Below are positions 24,660-34,209 of a stretch of DNA of 42,938 nucleotides, one piece after another. This DNA comes from an uncultured Clostridia bacterium. Its GTDB lineage: Bacteria > Bacillota > Clostridia > Lachnospirales > CAG-274. The notes below the pieces were generated by a model. It had not been told where the DNA came from. It searched no databases and saw nothing but the letters and a program-made list of their open reading frames with translations. The position numbers were made by a program, and so were the translations under genes. Position 1 is the stretch's first letter. Each line of letters opens with the position of its first letter. The DNA lies in assembly GCA_947624015.1 (NCBI GenBank), contig CANQIA010000016.1:1-42938 (forward strand), written 5' to 3'.

Positions 24660-26291
24660 TTAAATTACATTATAATATTTAAGTGCCTTTATAATTGCCT
24701 CTTTTTTCTCGGGTGGGCAGTTTGGTACTCGTGGATTGTCGGATTTTGGCTTATTATAAGCCTGAGCAACGTCTATGCCGCATTGCTTCTTGACCTGTGA
24801 AATATAAAGAGAAGAAACCTTTAAACCAAAGTTTTTAAGTACATATCCCTTGATTTGTTCATATGTTGGATGTTTTTCTGACTTAGTTGTGTCAAGTTCA
24901 TTAAGCTCTATATCTATGTCGATATAGTCACAGGCTCTTTGTTGGGATAAGAGAACCACCGTTTCCACATGATATGTCCTCGGAAACATATCCACGCAGC
25001 ATATTTTTTCTACCTTATATCCATTTTCCTCGAATATTTTCAGGTCCTTTGAAAGGGAGCTTGCCTTACAGCTTATGTAAACAAGCCTTGGAGCATTGAA
25101 ATCTATTATCTTAGATATCGCTTTGGGATGTATGCCATCACGAGGAGGATCGAGTATAATAAGATCAGGCTCATCTTCAAGCTTATCTACCATATCCAGC
25201 ACATCCCCCGCTATAAATTTGCAGTTGGAAATACCGTTAAGCTCGGCGTTTATTTCAGCCGCCTTTACAGCCTCCTCGACTATTTCTATACCAACTGCCT
25301 TTTTGGCGTTACAACTCATAAGTTGAGTTATGGTACCTGTTCCGCAGTACAGATCGAATATAACATTATTGTTTTTATTTTCCACAAAGTCCCTTACTGT
25401 TGAATAAAGCACTTCGGCTCCCGCAGAATTTGTCTGGAAAAATGAGAATGTGGATATCTTAAAGTTAAGCCCCAAAAGCCTTTCCGTGAAATGATCCTCT
25501 CCATAGAGCTTTATAACTTTGTCGGCTTTTACAGTATCCGCAACGCCGTCATTTATGATATGGCTTATGCCTTTTATTTTTCCTTTAAGCTCAATGGAAA
25601 GAAGGTCATCTATAAGAGGCGTTAGATCTGTTTTGATATCAGAGGTGGTCACTAAGCCTATCAGTATCTCCTCCGAAAAATGACCTCTCCGCACAAGAAG
25701 ATGACGCAAGCTTCCTGTATGCCTTGTTTTGTGATAGAAGCTTTCTTTACTGTTTCTAAAAAATTCCAGTACGGTACTCAGTATTTTTCTTATATCTTCG
25801 TGTACTATGCGGCATATATCCGCATTGACTACTTCATAATAGCTGTTCCTTTTTCTCATGCCGAGACACAGCTTGCCTTCGGCTCCGTTGTCGCCAAAGC
25901 TGAACTCCATTTTGTTCCTGTAGCCTTCCGTGTCGGGACTTCCTTTTATACCCATAAATTCAAAGCCTGAAATACCGCTTTTTTCAAGGAGATCCAGAAC
26001 TGTTTTTTTCTTTATCTCAAGCTCCTTTTCGTATTCTATGTTTTGATATGTGCAGCCGCCGCAAAGACCGAATGCAGGGCATAAAGGCTCTGTTTCGTAA
26101 TCGGCTTTCTTGACTGTCTTTTTTAAATATCCCTCGTACTGACCCTTCTTTTTCTTTATATCCGCAATAACCTTTTGCCCCGATATCGTGTTTTTGATAA
26201 CTGTTTTTTTGCCGTTGAATGTGCCGATACCCTTATTGGGGAATTCTATATCGTTAATTTCTATTTCAATATCGGTATATTTCTTGCTCAT
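24660..26291 (-). CDS. 23S rRNA (uracil-5-)-methyltransferase, RumA/RlmD family
   Basis: A 543-residue SAM-dependent RNA m5U methyltransferase. Residues 1-62 form a TRAM RNA-binding domain. The iron-sulfur cysteines are C71, C77 and C80 (CPAFGLCGGC) plus the Cys in NADICRI. The Rossmann domain has DLYCGTGTITQL and the PP motif DPPRDGIHPKAI, and the catalytic Cys is in VYISCKASSL. An additional C-terminal module of about 80 residues (HPTYEQIKGYVLKNFGLKV, YISQVKKQCGI, NCPPEKKEAIIKALKYY) goes beyond the usual 450-460 residues. Similar tails are attached to clostridial members. It is divergent from prmA, with AGAGGAC before the ATG. The exact uridine target (747, 1939 or a tRNA) is not determined. 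Confidence 0.93.
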   Translation of the reverse strand: MSKKYTDIEIEINDIEFPNKGIGTFNGKKTVIKNTISGQKVIADIKKKKGQYEGYLKKTVKKADYETEPLCPAFGLCGGCTYQNIEYEKELEIKKKTVLDLLEKSGISGFEFMGIKGSPDTEGYRNKMEFSFGDNGAEGKLCLGMRKRNSYYEVVNADICRIVHEDIRKILSTVLEFFRNSKESFYHKTRHTGSLRHLLVRRGHFSEEILIGLVTTSDIKTDLTPLIDDLLSIELKGKIKGISHIINDGVADTVKADKVIKLYGEDHFTERLLGLNFKISTFSFFQTNSAGAEVLYSTVRDFVENKNNNVIFDLYCGTGTITQLMSCNAKKAVGIEIVEEAVKAAEINAELNGISNCKFIAGDVLDMVDKLEDEPDLIILDPPRDGIHPKAISKIIDFNAPRLVYISCKASSLSKDLKIFEENGYKVEKICCVDMFPRTYHVETVVLLSQQRACDYIDIDIELNELDTTKSEKHPTYEQIKGYVLKNFGLKVSSLYISQVKKQCGIDVAQAYNKPKSDNPRVPNCPPEKKEAIIKALKYYNVI

Positions 26292-26310
26292 ATGTGATGT
26301 CCTCTTATTC

Positions 26311-26339
26311 TTGTAATTTATTTACATATCTGTTATAAT
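26311..26339 (+). promoter_or_regulatory. Promoter of the prmA operon
   Basis: TTGTAA (26311-26316), a 17-base spacer, and TATAAT (26334-26339). Confidence 0.7.
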
Positions 26340-26366
26340 TATAATAATATTGAGTTGATTTGTCTA
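26338..26366 (-). promoter_or_regulatory. Promoter of the rRNA methyltransferase gene
   Basis: On the minus strand TAGACA (26361-26366), a 17-base spacer, and TATAAT (26338-26343). Its -10 overlaps the -10 of the rightward prmA promoter by two bases. Confidence 0.65.
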
Positions 26367-26378
26367 GGAGGAATTTGT

Positions 26379-27353
26379 ATGGAATGGACAGAGGTCAAAA
26401 TATATACCTCTACGGAGGGCATAGAGCCTGTAACGGCTGCTCTTCTTGAGATCGGAGTGAACGGTATACAAGTAGAAGACGATAATGAGCTTAAGGATTT
26501 TCTCAATACAAGCTCACAGTATTGGGATTATGTTGATGAAGAATTGCTGAACAAACCCGTAGGCGAGACTAAGATAACTGTTTATGTAAGCGACAATCCC
26601 TATGGCGAAGAGATACTTCTGAATATAAAAGAGGCTATGGACAGGCTCAGATCCATGGATCTTGGAATAGATCCGGGCAGACTTCATATTGAGACCGTGT
26701 CCAATCTTAACGATGAGGAATGGCTCAATAAATGGAAAGATTATTACAAGCCCTTTAACATAGGCAAGAGAATACTTATAAAGCCTGTGTGGGAGGAGGT
26801 AGAAAACCCTGAGAACAGAGTTGTATTCAATATAAATCCCGGTCATGTTTTCGGCACGGGACTTCATCAGACTACACAGCTTTGTATGTTGGAGCTTGAA
26901 AAATATATAAATGAAAATTCGGTCGTAGCCGATCTGGGCTGCGGCAGCGGTATACTGTCGATAGTTTCACTTTTGTTAGGGGCAAAGAGCGCTTTTGCCG
27001 TTGATATAGACGCAAATGCAATCAAGACTGCCTATGAAAATGCGGAGCTAAGCGGAGTTGACAAGTCAAGATACTATGTTACGAGCGGTAATGTAACAGA
27101 TGATGTAAAATTACAGGATGAAATAGGATACGACAAATATGACGTTGTTGTTGCCAATATAATAGCCGATGTTATATGCGCAATATGTCCTGTCGTAACA
27201 AAGCAGCTTAAAAAGGGCGGCATATTCATAGCGTCGGGAATTATAAAGGAGAGGATAGACGATGTATATGCGGCGCTTAAAGAGTGCGGGCTTAAGGCGG
27301 TCAGCACGAATATAAAAGACGAATGGGTGTGCATCACATCCGAAAAGGAGTAA
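26379..27353 (+). CDS. prmA: Ribosomal protein L11 methyltransferase
   Basis: A 324-residue cytoplasmic SAM-dependent enzyme that trimethylates ribosomal protein L11. The N-terminal substrate-recognition domain starts MEWTEVKIYTSTEGIEPVTA. The methyltransferase domain has NPGHVFGTGLHQTT, the SAM loop VADLGCGSGILSI and the catalytic-region VVANIIADVI. I chose the ATG at 26379 because TAGGAGG precedes it and the protein then begins as in homologues; an in-frame ATG at 26355 lacks a site. It is the first gene of prmA-rsmE-desulfurase-thiI, with rsmE three bases on. Confidence 0.96.
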   Translation: MEWTEVKIYTSTEGIEPVTAALLEIGVNGIQVEDDNELKDFLNTSSQYWDYVDEELLNKPVGETKITVYVSDNPYGEEILLNIKEAMDRLRSMDLGIDPGRLHIETVSNLNDEEWLNKWKDYYKPFNIGKRILIKPVWEEVENPENRVVFNINPGHVFGTGLHQTTQLCMLELEKYINENSVVADLGCGSGILSIVSLLLGAKSAFAVDIDANAIKTAYENAELSGVDKSRYYVTSGNVTDDVKLQDEIGYDKYDVVVANIIADVICAICPVVTKQLKKGGIFIASGIIKERIDDVYAALKECGLKAVSTNIKDEWVCITSEKE

Positions 27354-27356
27354 AAT

Positions 27357-28091
27357 ATGCCTAAATTTTTTGTAAACAGTGAAAATATAGACGATCACAT
27401 TGTGACGCTTAAGGACGACAATGCAAGGCATATAGGCAATGTTCTCAGAGGCAAGCCGGGCGATGTTATTACCGTGTGTGACGGAGAGGGCATGGATTAC
27501 CAATGCGAGATAATTGCCGTGAGCAAAAAAGAGGTGACCGCAAAGATAATCGATATATTTTCAAATGAAAATGAACCCGATATAAAGATAACTCTTTATC
27601 AGGCGCTTCCCAAGTCGGATAAAATGGAGCTTGTAATACAAAAATGTATTGAGATAGGCGTTGACAGAATAGTGCCTGTCAGCACCGAGCATACTGTTGT
27701 AAAGCTTGAGGGCAAGGAGGATAAAAAGCTTGCCCGCTGGAACAAGATAGCCGAGTCCGCCGCAAAGCAGTGCGGAAGGGGTAAAATACCGAAGGTAGAT
27801 AAAATTACGGACTTTAAGACAGCCGTAACCGGCTCGGCTGAGCTTGACGGAGCGATCATACCCTATGAAAAGGAAAGAGAAAATACTATTAAAAGCTTTG
27901 TGAAAAACTTTAAGGGCAAAAGCATAGGCATATTCATAGGTCCCGAGGGCGGATTTTCCCATGGAGAAATGGAGTATGCCCTTTCCAAAGGCGTTGCCTC
28001 CGTTACACTTGGCAAAAGGATACTCAGGACTGAAACAGCGGGACTTGTTGCTTCCGTTATACTGTTATATGAACTGGAGGATTTATTGTGA
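27357..28091 (+). CDS. rsmE: 16S rRNA m3U1498 methyltransferase
   Basis: A 244-residue SPOUT-class methyltransferase that modifies U1498 of 16S rRNA. The N-terminal PUA-like part includes DDNARHIGNVLRGKPGDVIT. The trefoil-knot C-terminus has IGIFIGPEGGFSHGEME and LGKRILRTETAGL, both diagnostic. Also typical are QALPKSDKMELVIQKCIEIG and KIAESAAKQCGRGKIP. The length is normal. It follows prmA by three bases and overlaps the next gene by four, so translation is coupled. The prmA-rsmE order is common in Firmicutes. Confidence 0.97.
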   Translation: MPKFFVNSENIDDHIVTLKDDNARHIGNVLRGKPGDVITVCDGEGMDYQCEIIAVSKKEVTAKIIDIFSNENEPDIKITLYQALPKSDKMELVIQKCIEIGVDRIVPVSTEHTVVKLEGKEDKKLARWNKIAESAAKQCGRGKIPKVDKITDFKTAVTGSAELDGAIIPYEKERENTIKSFVKNFKGKSIGIFIGPEGGFSHGEMEYALSKGVASVTLGKRILRTETAGLVASVILLYELEDLL

Positions 28092-29224
28092 TATATTTTG
28101 ACAATGCTTCCACAACCAAAATGTCGGAGCAGGTTATGGACTATATGTGTGAATTTATGAAGAAGAACTTTGCCAATCCTTCTTCGCTCCACAGTATGGG
28201 ATTTGAGGCGGAAAAGGAGATAACAAAGGCAAGAAAGATCGTTGCCTCTGCCATAAATGCGGATCCCGAGGAAATATATTTTACAAGCGGAGGTACGGAA
28301 GCAAACAATACAGCCATATTGGGAGTGGCTGAGGCATATCGCCGAAGAGGTAAAAGGGTAATAACAATGAATATAGAGCATCCCTCCGTTACGGACAGCT
28401 ATAAGGAGCTTGAAAGACGTGGATTTGAGGTAATTACCCTTGCAGTTGACGAAAAGGGCTATATCGATATTGACGAGCTTGAAAATACCGTAAATGAGGA
28501 TACCATACTTGTAAGCATAATGTATGTAAATAACGAAGTGGGTACCATACAGGATATAGAGAAAATATATAAAACCATAAAGGGCAAAAATCCCAACTGC
28601 GTTTTTCATACTGATTGCGTTCAGGCATTTTGCAAGCACCCTGTTAACTGTAAATTTGCGGATATTATTACATTGAGCGGACATAAGATCTGCTCTGCCA
28701 AGGGTACGGGGGCTATGTATGTCAAAAAGGGTATAAGGGTAAACAATCTTCACTTTGGCGGCAGTCAGGAAAAGGGTCTTCGCCCCGGTACTGAAAATAC
28801 TTACGGCATAGCGGCTTTGGGAAAGGCGGTCGAGATCTCCGTTGAGAATATGGACTTGAATTACGCAAAAGTTCTGGAAGTGAAAAACGCTCTTATGAAG
28901 GCTGCGGATAAGCTTGAGGATGTATATGTAAACGGCGATAGCGAAAAGGGCAGTCCATATATACTGAATATGAGCTTTAAAGACGTAAAGGGCGAGGTGC
29001 TTCTCCATGCCCTTGAAAATGAAGAGATATATGTTGCCACAGGCTCAGCCTGTTCATCAAGGATAAAGGAAAAGAAAAAAATAGTGGATAATATGACGGA
29101 AGGCAGAGGTGCAAATGCAGTACGTTTCAGCTTTTCATGTGAAAATACTGTGGAAGAGGCTGAGAGAGTAGTTGAGAGCTTGTTAAAAAACGTACCGCTA
29201 CTGAGAAGATTTGTACCCAGATAA
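28088..29224 (+). CDS. Cysteine desulfurase (NifS/IscS-like)
   Basis: A 378-residue PLP-dependent class V aminotransferase-fold enzyme that takes sulfur from cysteine and passes it on as a persulfide. It starts MIYFDNASTTKMSEQV. The PLP-binding lysine lies in ITLSGHKICSAKGTGAMYV, and the catalytic cysteine loop is ATGSACSSRIKEKKK. It is slightly shorter than group I IscS. It overlaps rsmE by four bases and precedes thiI by 11. In Bacillota such a dedicated desulfurase (NifZ) feeds ThiI, which here lacks a rhodanese domain, so tRNA thiolation is the likely job. Confidence 0.95.
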   Translation: MIYFDNASTTKMSEQVMDYMCEFMKKNFANPSSLHSMGFEAEKEITKARKIVASAINADPEEIYFTSGGTEANNTAILGVAEAYRRRGKRVITMNIEHPSVTDSYKELERRGFEVITLAVDEKGYIDIDELENTVNEDTILVSIMYVNNEVGTIQDIEKIYKTIKGKNPNCVFHTDCVQAFCKHPVNCKFADIITLSGHKICSAKGTGAMYVKKGIRVNNLHFGGSQEKGLRPGTENTYGIAALGKAVEISVENMDLNYAKVLEVKNALMKAADKLEDVYVNGDSEKGSPYILNMSFKDVKGEVLLHALENEEIYVATGSACSSRIKEKKKIVDNMTEGRGANAVRFSFSCENTVEEAERVVESLLKNVPLLRRFVPR

Positions 29225-29235
29225 AGGATAAAAAG

Positions 29236-30408
29236 ATGAGAAATGTATTATTGGTCAAATACGGCGAACTTGCCATAAGGGGCAAAAACAGATACCTGGT
29301 GGAAAATCGCCTTATTAAAACGATCATAAAAAGGCTGAATAATTATCCCGGCTACAGGGTCTATAAGGAGCAGGGCAGGATACTTGTTGTAAATGAGGAA
29401 GGGGAGTTCGACTACGACACGGTCATTCCCATTGTGTCAAATATACTTGGCATTGTTGGGCTATGCCCCGGAACAGAGTTTGAGGACAGGTCGATAGAAA
29501 GCCTGAGAAAGCACGCTCTTATGCATTTTAAGGAGCATTTCCCCAACGGCGGCGTTACATTTAAAGTGATCACAAGACGCTCGGATAAGAAATATCCTAT
29601 GACAGGCAATGAAATAAGCGCCGATGTAGGCGGCTATATACTTCACAATATAGACGATCTTAAGGTAGACGTACACGACCCTGAAATAAAGCTTATGATA
29701 GAGCTGAGAAACAACGTCTACGTTTACAGCAAGGTCATAAAGGGACCGGGCGGTCTGCCCTACGGCTCGGGCGGAAAGGCTACGGTACTGCTCTCAGGCG
29801 GTATCGACAGTCCCGTATCCGCTTTTCTTGTGGCTAAGAGAGGCGTTGAAATAGAGGCGGTATATTTTGATTCTCCGCCCTATACCTCCGAAAGAGCAAA
29901 GCAGAAGGTAATGGATCTGGCAGAAAGGATATCCGCCTTTACAGGAAGCATAAAGCTCCATATCGTGCCGTTTACACAAACACAGCTTTGCATATACGAG
30001 CATACGCCTCCCGAAAAGATGACTGTATTCTTAAAAAGAGCCATGCTTAAAGCGGCGGAGAAAATTGCCGTTAAGAACAAGAGCTATGCCCTTGTAACAG
30101 GGGACAGTATAGGACAGGTGGCAAGCCAGACCATGGAAGCCATATACGCCATAGACTCTGCTGTTGCAATGCCTGTTCTCAGACCTCTCTGCGCTATGGA
30201 TAAGCAGGATATAGTGGATATTGCAACAGATATAGGCACATTTGATATTTCCGTAAGACCCTATGAGGACTGCTGTACCGTATTTGTGGCAAAGCATCCC
30301 GAGACCAAGCCTAAGAAAAGTATTATCGAATCTATGGAAAGCAAGATAGAGGAGCTTGACCGGCTTATAGAAGAGGCTGTGGAAAACAGTGAGATCATTG
30401 AATTCTAA
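29236..30408 (+). CDS. thiI: tRNA 4-thiouridine synthase
   Basis: A 390-residue enzyme that thiolates U8 of tRNAs and can take part in thiazole synthesis. It has an NFLD-like N-terminus (VKYGELAIRGKNRYLVENRL) and a THUMP domain (about 60-165; TFKVITRRSDKKYPMTGNEI). The adenylating domain has the PP-loop ATVLLSGGIDSPVSAFL, YALVTGDSIGQVASQTMEA and RPYEDCCTVFVAKHPETKP. No C-terminal rhodanese domain is present, as normal for Bacillota, so sulfur should come straight from the desulfurase encoded just upstream. It is the last gene of the operon, ending before the hairpins at 30425-30480. Confidence 0.97.
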   Translation: MRNVLLVKYGELAIRGKNRYLVENRLIKTIIKRLNNYPGYRVYKEQGRILVVNEEGEFDYDTVIPIVSNILGIVGLCPGTEFEDRSIESLRKHALMHFKEHFPNGGVTFKVITRRSDKKYPMTGNEISADVGGYILHNIDDLKVDVHDPEIKLMIELRNNVYVYSKVIKGPGGLPYGSGGKATVLLSGGIDSPVSAFLVAKRGVEIEAVYFDSPPYTSERAKQKVMDLAERISAFTGSIKLHIVPFTQTQLCIYEHTPPEKMTVFLKRAMLKAAEKIAVKNKSYALVTGDSIGQVASQTMEAIYAIDSAVAMPVLRPLCAMDKQDIVDIATDIGTFDISVRPYEDCCTVFVAKHPETKPKKSIIESMESKIEELDRLIEEAVENSEIIEF

Positions 30409-30424
30409 AGGACATTTCTTTCAA

Positions 30425-30447
30425 GCGTGTCGATTTTATCGACACGC
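30425..30447. repeat. Hairpin repeat, family 3, copy 2
   Basis: GCGTGTCGAT-TTT-ATCGACACGC, perfect 10-base arms. The same palindrome occurs at 322-348. Both are preceded by a similar AAGG-CATTTCTT-CAAGC flank (here AGGACATTTCTTTCAAGC), so the shared unit is about 40 bases. Confidence 0.7.
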
Positions 30448-30449
30448 AG

Positions 30450-30480
30450 AGGGCTGCCTATATGGCAGTCCTTTGTGCTT
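30450..30480 (+). terminator. Terminator of the prmA-thiI operon
   Basis: AGGGCTGCC (30450-30458) pairs with GGCAGTCCT (30464-30472) with one G-U, followed by TTTGTGCTTTATT. Confidence 0.7.
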
Positions 30481-30623
30481 TATTAAATAATTATTTCTGC
30501 CCATAATTTTATGATTTTTATTTTTTGTACAAAACTTATTGAATATTGGTATAAAATTTGGTATCATATATAGGTAATGGGTTCCTACAAGAACGTATAA
30601 TTTTACTTAAGCGAGGTAATAAA

Positions 30624-31346
30624 ATGAAAAAGCTGGATCTACTCTATACAGGTAAAGCGAAGAAGGTATACGCTACCGATGACCCGACATTATGCATATT
30701 CGAGTACAAAGACGATGCCACTGCGTTTAATGGACTTAAGAAGGGCTCTTTTGAGGGCAAGGGTATCATTAACAATCAGATGGCTAATTTCATTTTCAGG
30801 CTCCTGGAAAAGAATAACGGTATAAAGACTCACCTTGTAGAAGAGCTTTCTCCAAGAGAAACTCTTGTTAAAAAGGTAGATATAATACCCCTTGAAATAA
30901 TAGTGAGAAATGTAGCGGCAGGCTCTTTTTCAAAAAGATACGGTGTGGAAGAAGGCACTCCTTTCAATTCTCCCACACTTGAATTCAGCTATAAAAACGA
31001 CGAGCTGGGAGATCCCCTTATAAACGACTATCATGCCATAGCTCTGGGGATCGCCACAAGAGAAGAGATAGACAAGATCTCCGATATAGCCTTTAAAGTA
31101 AACGAAGGGCTTAAGGAAATATTTTTGAATATAGGTATAAAGCTTATAGATTTTAAGATAGAGGTAGGCAAGACGGCTCACGGAGAAATAGTGCTTGCAG
31201 ATGAGATCAGCCCCGATACTTGCAGACTGTGGGACGCAGAGACAAACAAGAAGCTTGACAAGGATAGGTTCAGACTGGATCTGGGCGAGTTTGGAGACGT
31301 ATACAGAGAGGTATGGGGCAGACTTACCGAATACTATGGAAAGTGA
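30624..31346 (+). CDS. purC: SAICAR synthetase (purine synthesis)
   Basis: A 240-residue cytoplasmic enzyme joining CAIR and aspartate with ATP to give SAICAR. Family motifs are LLYTGKAKKVYATDDP, KGIINNQMANFIF, PLEIIVRNVAAGSFSKRYG, DFKIEVGKTAHGEIVLADEI and SPDTCRLWDAET. GAGG precedes the ATG at 30624; an upstream in-frame ATG at 30558 would add 22 unrelated residues. It is first in purC-purF-purB-purA. A plausible but imperfect promoter lies at 30540-30567 (TTGAAT, 16 bases, TATCAT). I found no purine riboswitch core in the leader. Confidence 0.97.
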   Translation: MKKLDLLYTGKAKKVYATDDPTLCIFEYKDDATAFNGLKKGSFEGKGIINNQMANFIFRLLEKNNGIKTHLVEELSPRETLVKKVDIIPLEIIVRNVAAGSFSKRYGVEEGTPFNSPTLEFSYKNDELGDPLINDYHAIALGIATREEIDKISDIAFKVNEGLKEIFLNIGIKLIDFKIEVGKTAHGEIVLADEISPDTCRLWDAETNKKLDKDRFRLDLGEFGDVYREVWGRLTEYYGK

Positions 31347-31367
31347 TGGATCGGAGGAGGAACAGCA

Positions 31368-32750
31368 ATGTCCAAAATACACGAGGAATGCGGCGTATTT
31401 GGTATATACGACCCCGAAGGGAATCCCGCTTCAACCACATACTACGGGCTTGTATCCTTGCAGCACAGAGGTCAGGAGGGCTGCGGCATAGCCGTAAACA
31501 GAAATAGGGATATATATTTTCACAAGAATATCGGTCTTGTGAACGAGGTATTTAACGAGGAAGAGCTTGCCAAACTTTCAGGCAGAATGGCAATAGGACA
31601 CGTAAGATATTCTACGGCTGGAGGCTCTTTAAGAGAAAATGTACAGCCCCTTGTACTCAGATATGTAAAGGGACAGCTTGCCATATCACATAACGGCAAT
31701 ATTACAAATGCCGGAGAGATACGCAAGCAACTGGAAATGAATGGAGCTATATTCCAGACAACGGCAGACACAGAGATAATAGCATACCTTATAGCAAGGG
31801 AAAGAGTTACAAGCGGCTCTATAGAAAAGGCTGTAAAAAATGCCATGAAAAAGCTGAAGGGCGCATTCTCCCTTCTTGTAATGAGTCCCAACAAGCTTGT
31901 GGTAGCAAGAGACCCATGGGGTTACAGACCTCTTTCCATAGGCAAGAGAGACAACGCAATTATATTTGCCAGCGAGACCTGTGCATTTGACGCCATAGAC
32001 GCAGAGTTTGTAAGAGATGTGGAACCGGGCGAGATAATAAAGATCGAAGACGGCAATATGATAAGCGACAAAGAAATGTGCGGCACACAAAAGGGACAGC
32101 TCTGTATATTTGAGCATATTTATTTTGCACGCCCCGACAGTACCATTGCCAATGAGGTGGTACACGAATGCCGTAAAAGGGCAGGCGCTTTTCTTGCAAT
32201 GCAGTCCCCTGTTGAGGCGGACATTGTTATAGGCGTTCCCGATTCAGGGCTTTCTGCCGCTCAGGGCTACTCAGAGTACAGCGGTATACCTATCGATACA
32301 GGCTTTATAAAGAACAAGTATATTGCAAGAACATTTATAAAGCCCACTCAGTCCGAAAGAGAAATAGCCGTTAAGATGAAGCTCAATGTGCTCAGGAGCG
32401 CTGTTGAGGGCAAGAGAGTGATAATGGTGGATGACAGTATAGTAAGAGGCACCACAAGCGGTAAAATAGTAAAGCTTTTAAGAGAGGCGGGGGCTAAGGA
32501 AGTGCATGTGCGTATATCGGCTCCGCCCTTTACATGGCCATGCTTTTTCGGTACAGACATCCCCAACAGGGATCAGCTTATTGCCAACAGCAATACCATA
32601 GAAGAAACAGCTAAAATAATAGATGCGGATTCCCTTGATTACCTTAGTATTGAAAATCTTCACAAGATCGCGCCCAACAGCAGTTGCACATTCTGCGACG
32701 CCTGCTTTACAGGTAAATACGGCGTAGAGGTTTCCCATTTACTTGATTGA
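31368..32750 (+). CDS. purF: Amidophosphoribosyltransferase
   Basis: A 460-residue enzyme for the first committed purine step, making phosphoribosylamine from PRPP and glutamine. The propeptide MSKIHEE precedes the N-terminal nucleophile Cys of [11 protein letters not shown]. The glutaminase domain has [16 protein letters not shown] and [13 protein letters not shown]. The PRPP loop is [15 protein letters not shown]-terminal cysteines ([12 protein letters not shown]) mark the B. subtilis-type oxygen-sensitive [4Fe-4S] enzyme. It lies 21 bases after purC with GGAGGAG as ribosome binding site. Confidence 0.97.
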   Translation: MSKIHEECGVFGIYDPEGNPASTTYYGLVSLQHRGQEGCGIAVNRNRDIYFHKNIGLVNEVFNEEELAKLSGRMAIGHVRYSTAGGSLRENVQPLVLRYVKGQLAISHNGNITNAGEIRKQLEMNGAIFQTTADTEIIAYLIARERVTSGSIEKAVKNAMKKLKGAFSLLVMSPNKLVVARDPWGYRPLSIGKRDNAIIFASETCAFDAIDAEFVRDVEPGEIIKIEDGNMISDKEMCGTQKGQLCIFEHIYFARPDSTIANEVVHECRKRAGAFLAMQSPVEADIVIGVPDSGLSAAQGYSEYSGIPIDTGFIKNKYIARTFIKPTQSEREIAVKMKLNVLRSAVEGKRVIMVDDSIVRGTTSGKIVKLLREAGAKEVHVRISAPPFTWPCFFGTDIPNRDQLIANSNTIEETAKIIDADSLDYLSIENLHKIAPNSSCTFCDACFTGKYGVEVSHLLD

Positions 32751-32766
32751 TACGGAGGATATACAT

Positions 32767-34197
32767 ATGAAAGATGTTTATGAAAGTCCCCTTAATTCCA
32801 GATATGCCGGCAAGGAAATGAAAGAAATTTTTTCCCCGGATATGAAATTCAAAACCTGGAGAAGGCTTTGGATAACTCTTGCGGAATGTGAAAAGGAATT
32901 GGGTCTTGATATTACAGACGAGCAAATAGAGGAATTAAAAGCCCATAAGGATGATATAAATTACGATGTGGCGGCAGAAAGAGAAAAGCTCGTGCGCCAT
33001 GATGTTATGTCTCATGTGTATGCCTATGGGGTACAGTGTCCCAAGGCTAAGGGCATTATCCATTTAGGAGCCACAAGCTGTTATGTAGGCGACAATACGG
33101 ATATAATAATAATGGTAGAAGCCATGAAGCTTATAAGAAAAAAGGTGCTTTCGGTCATAAGCAAGCTTTCGGACTTTGCCATGAAGTATAAGGATATGCC
33201 TACGCTTGGCTTTACGCATTTTCAGGCTGCCCAGACTACGACAGTAGGCAAGAGAGCCTGCCTTTGGATACAGGATCTTATGCTGGATCTGGATCAGATA
33301 GATTTTGTGCTGAGCAATGCAAAGCTTTTAGGCTCAAAGGGTACTACGGGTACTCAGGCTTCATTTATGGAGCTTTTCGAGGGAGATACGGACAAGGTCA
33401 AAAGGCTTGACAATATGATAGCCGAAAAGCTGGGATACAGCGGCGTATTTGCCGTAAGCGGTCAGACCTATACAAGGAAGCTGGATTCTATGTTCCTTAA
33501 TGTATTGAGCGGTATCGCCCAAAGCTGTACAAAGTTTTCAAACGATATGAGACTTTTGCAGCACCTTAAGGAAATGGAAGAACCCTTTGAAAAGAACCAG
33601 ATAGGTTCATCGGCAATGGCTTATAAGAGAAATCCCATGAGAAGCGAAAGAATGGCTTCTCTTGCCAGATATATCATGGTAGATGCGCTTAATCCCGCCA
33701 TTACTGCGGCGACCCAGTGGTTTGAAAGAACGCTGGATGACAGCGCCAACAAGAGAATAGCTATTCCCGAAGCTTTCCTTGCCTGCGACGCAATACTTAA
33801 TATTTATATTAATGTTTCGGGGGGACTTGTGGTATATCCAAAGGTCATTGAAAGACGTCTTATGGAAGAGCTGCCCTTTATGGCAACAGAGAATATAATG
33901 ATGGACGCTGTTAAAAGAGGCGGAGACAGACAGGAGCTTCACGAGAGGATAAGAGAGCTTTCCATGGAAGCAGGCGCAGTTGTAAAGCAGGAGGGCGGTA
34001 AAAACGACCTTATTGAGCGAATAGCAAAGGAGCCTATGTTCGGTATGAGTCTTGACGAGCTTCAGAAGATACTTGAGCCTAAGAACTTTGTGGGCAGGGC
34101 GCCTCAGCAGACAGAGGAGTATATTATGGGACAGGTAAAGCCTGTTTTGGATAAAAATAAAGACAGCATAATTGCCGACGCTGAGCTGACTGTCTAG
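32767..34197 (+). CDS. purB: Adenylosuccinate lyase
   Basis: A 476-residue fumarase/aspartase-superfamily enzyme acting twice in purine synthesis: it splits SAICAR to AICAR, and adenylosuccinate to AMP. It has the N-terminal [24 protein letters not shown], the catalytic-region [14 protein letters not shown], and the superfamily signature [14 protein letters not shown]. Its length suits the longer eukaryote-like/clostridial branch. I chose the ATG at 32767 because GGAGG precedes it; an ATG at 32743 would overlap purF. It is 16 bases after purF and 12 before purA. Confidence 0.96.
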   Translation: MKDVYESPLNSRYAGKEMKEIFSPDMKFKTWRRLWITLAECEKELGLDITDEQIEELKAHKDDINYDVAAEREKLVRHDVMSHVYAYGVQCPKAKGIIHLGATSCYVGDNTDIIIMVEAMKLIRKKVLSVISKLSDFAMKYKDMPTLGFTHFQAAQTTTVGKRACLWIQDLMLDLDQIDFVLSNAKLLGSKGTTGTQASFMELFEGDTDKVKRLDNMIAEKLGYSGVFAVSGQTYTRKLDSMFLNVLSGIAQSCTKFSNDMRLLQHLKEMEEPFEKNQIGSSAMAYKRNPMRSERMASLARYIMVDALNPAITAATQWFERTLDDSANKRIAIPEAFLACDAILNIYINVSGGLVVYPKVIERRLMEELPFMATENIMMDAVKRGGDRQELHERIRELSMEAGAVVKQEGGKNDLIERIAKEPMFGMSLDELQKILEPKNFVGRAPQQTEEYIMGQVKPVLDKNKDSIIADAELTV

Positions 34198-34209
34198 GGA
34201 GGTTATAAT

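Noticed and set aside
27863..29008. Long open frame (381 codons) on the minus strand
   Set aside because: It lies antisense to rsmE and the cysteine desulfurase gene, both of which have clear family motifs. Its product is Cys/His/Tyr-rich with no recognisable domain, and there is no ribosome binding site.
30561..30620. Purine-riboswitch-like sequence before purC (GGGTTCCTACAAGAAC)
   Set aside because: It recalls the conserved junction but lacks the P1 stem, the loop-loop sequences and a terminator or sequestering stem.
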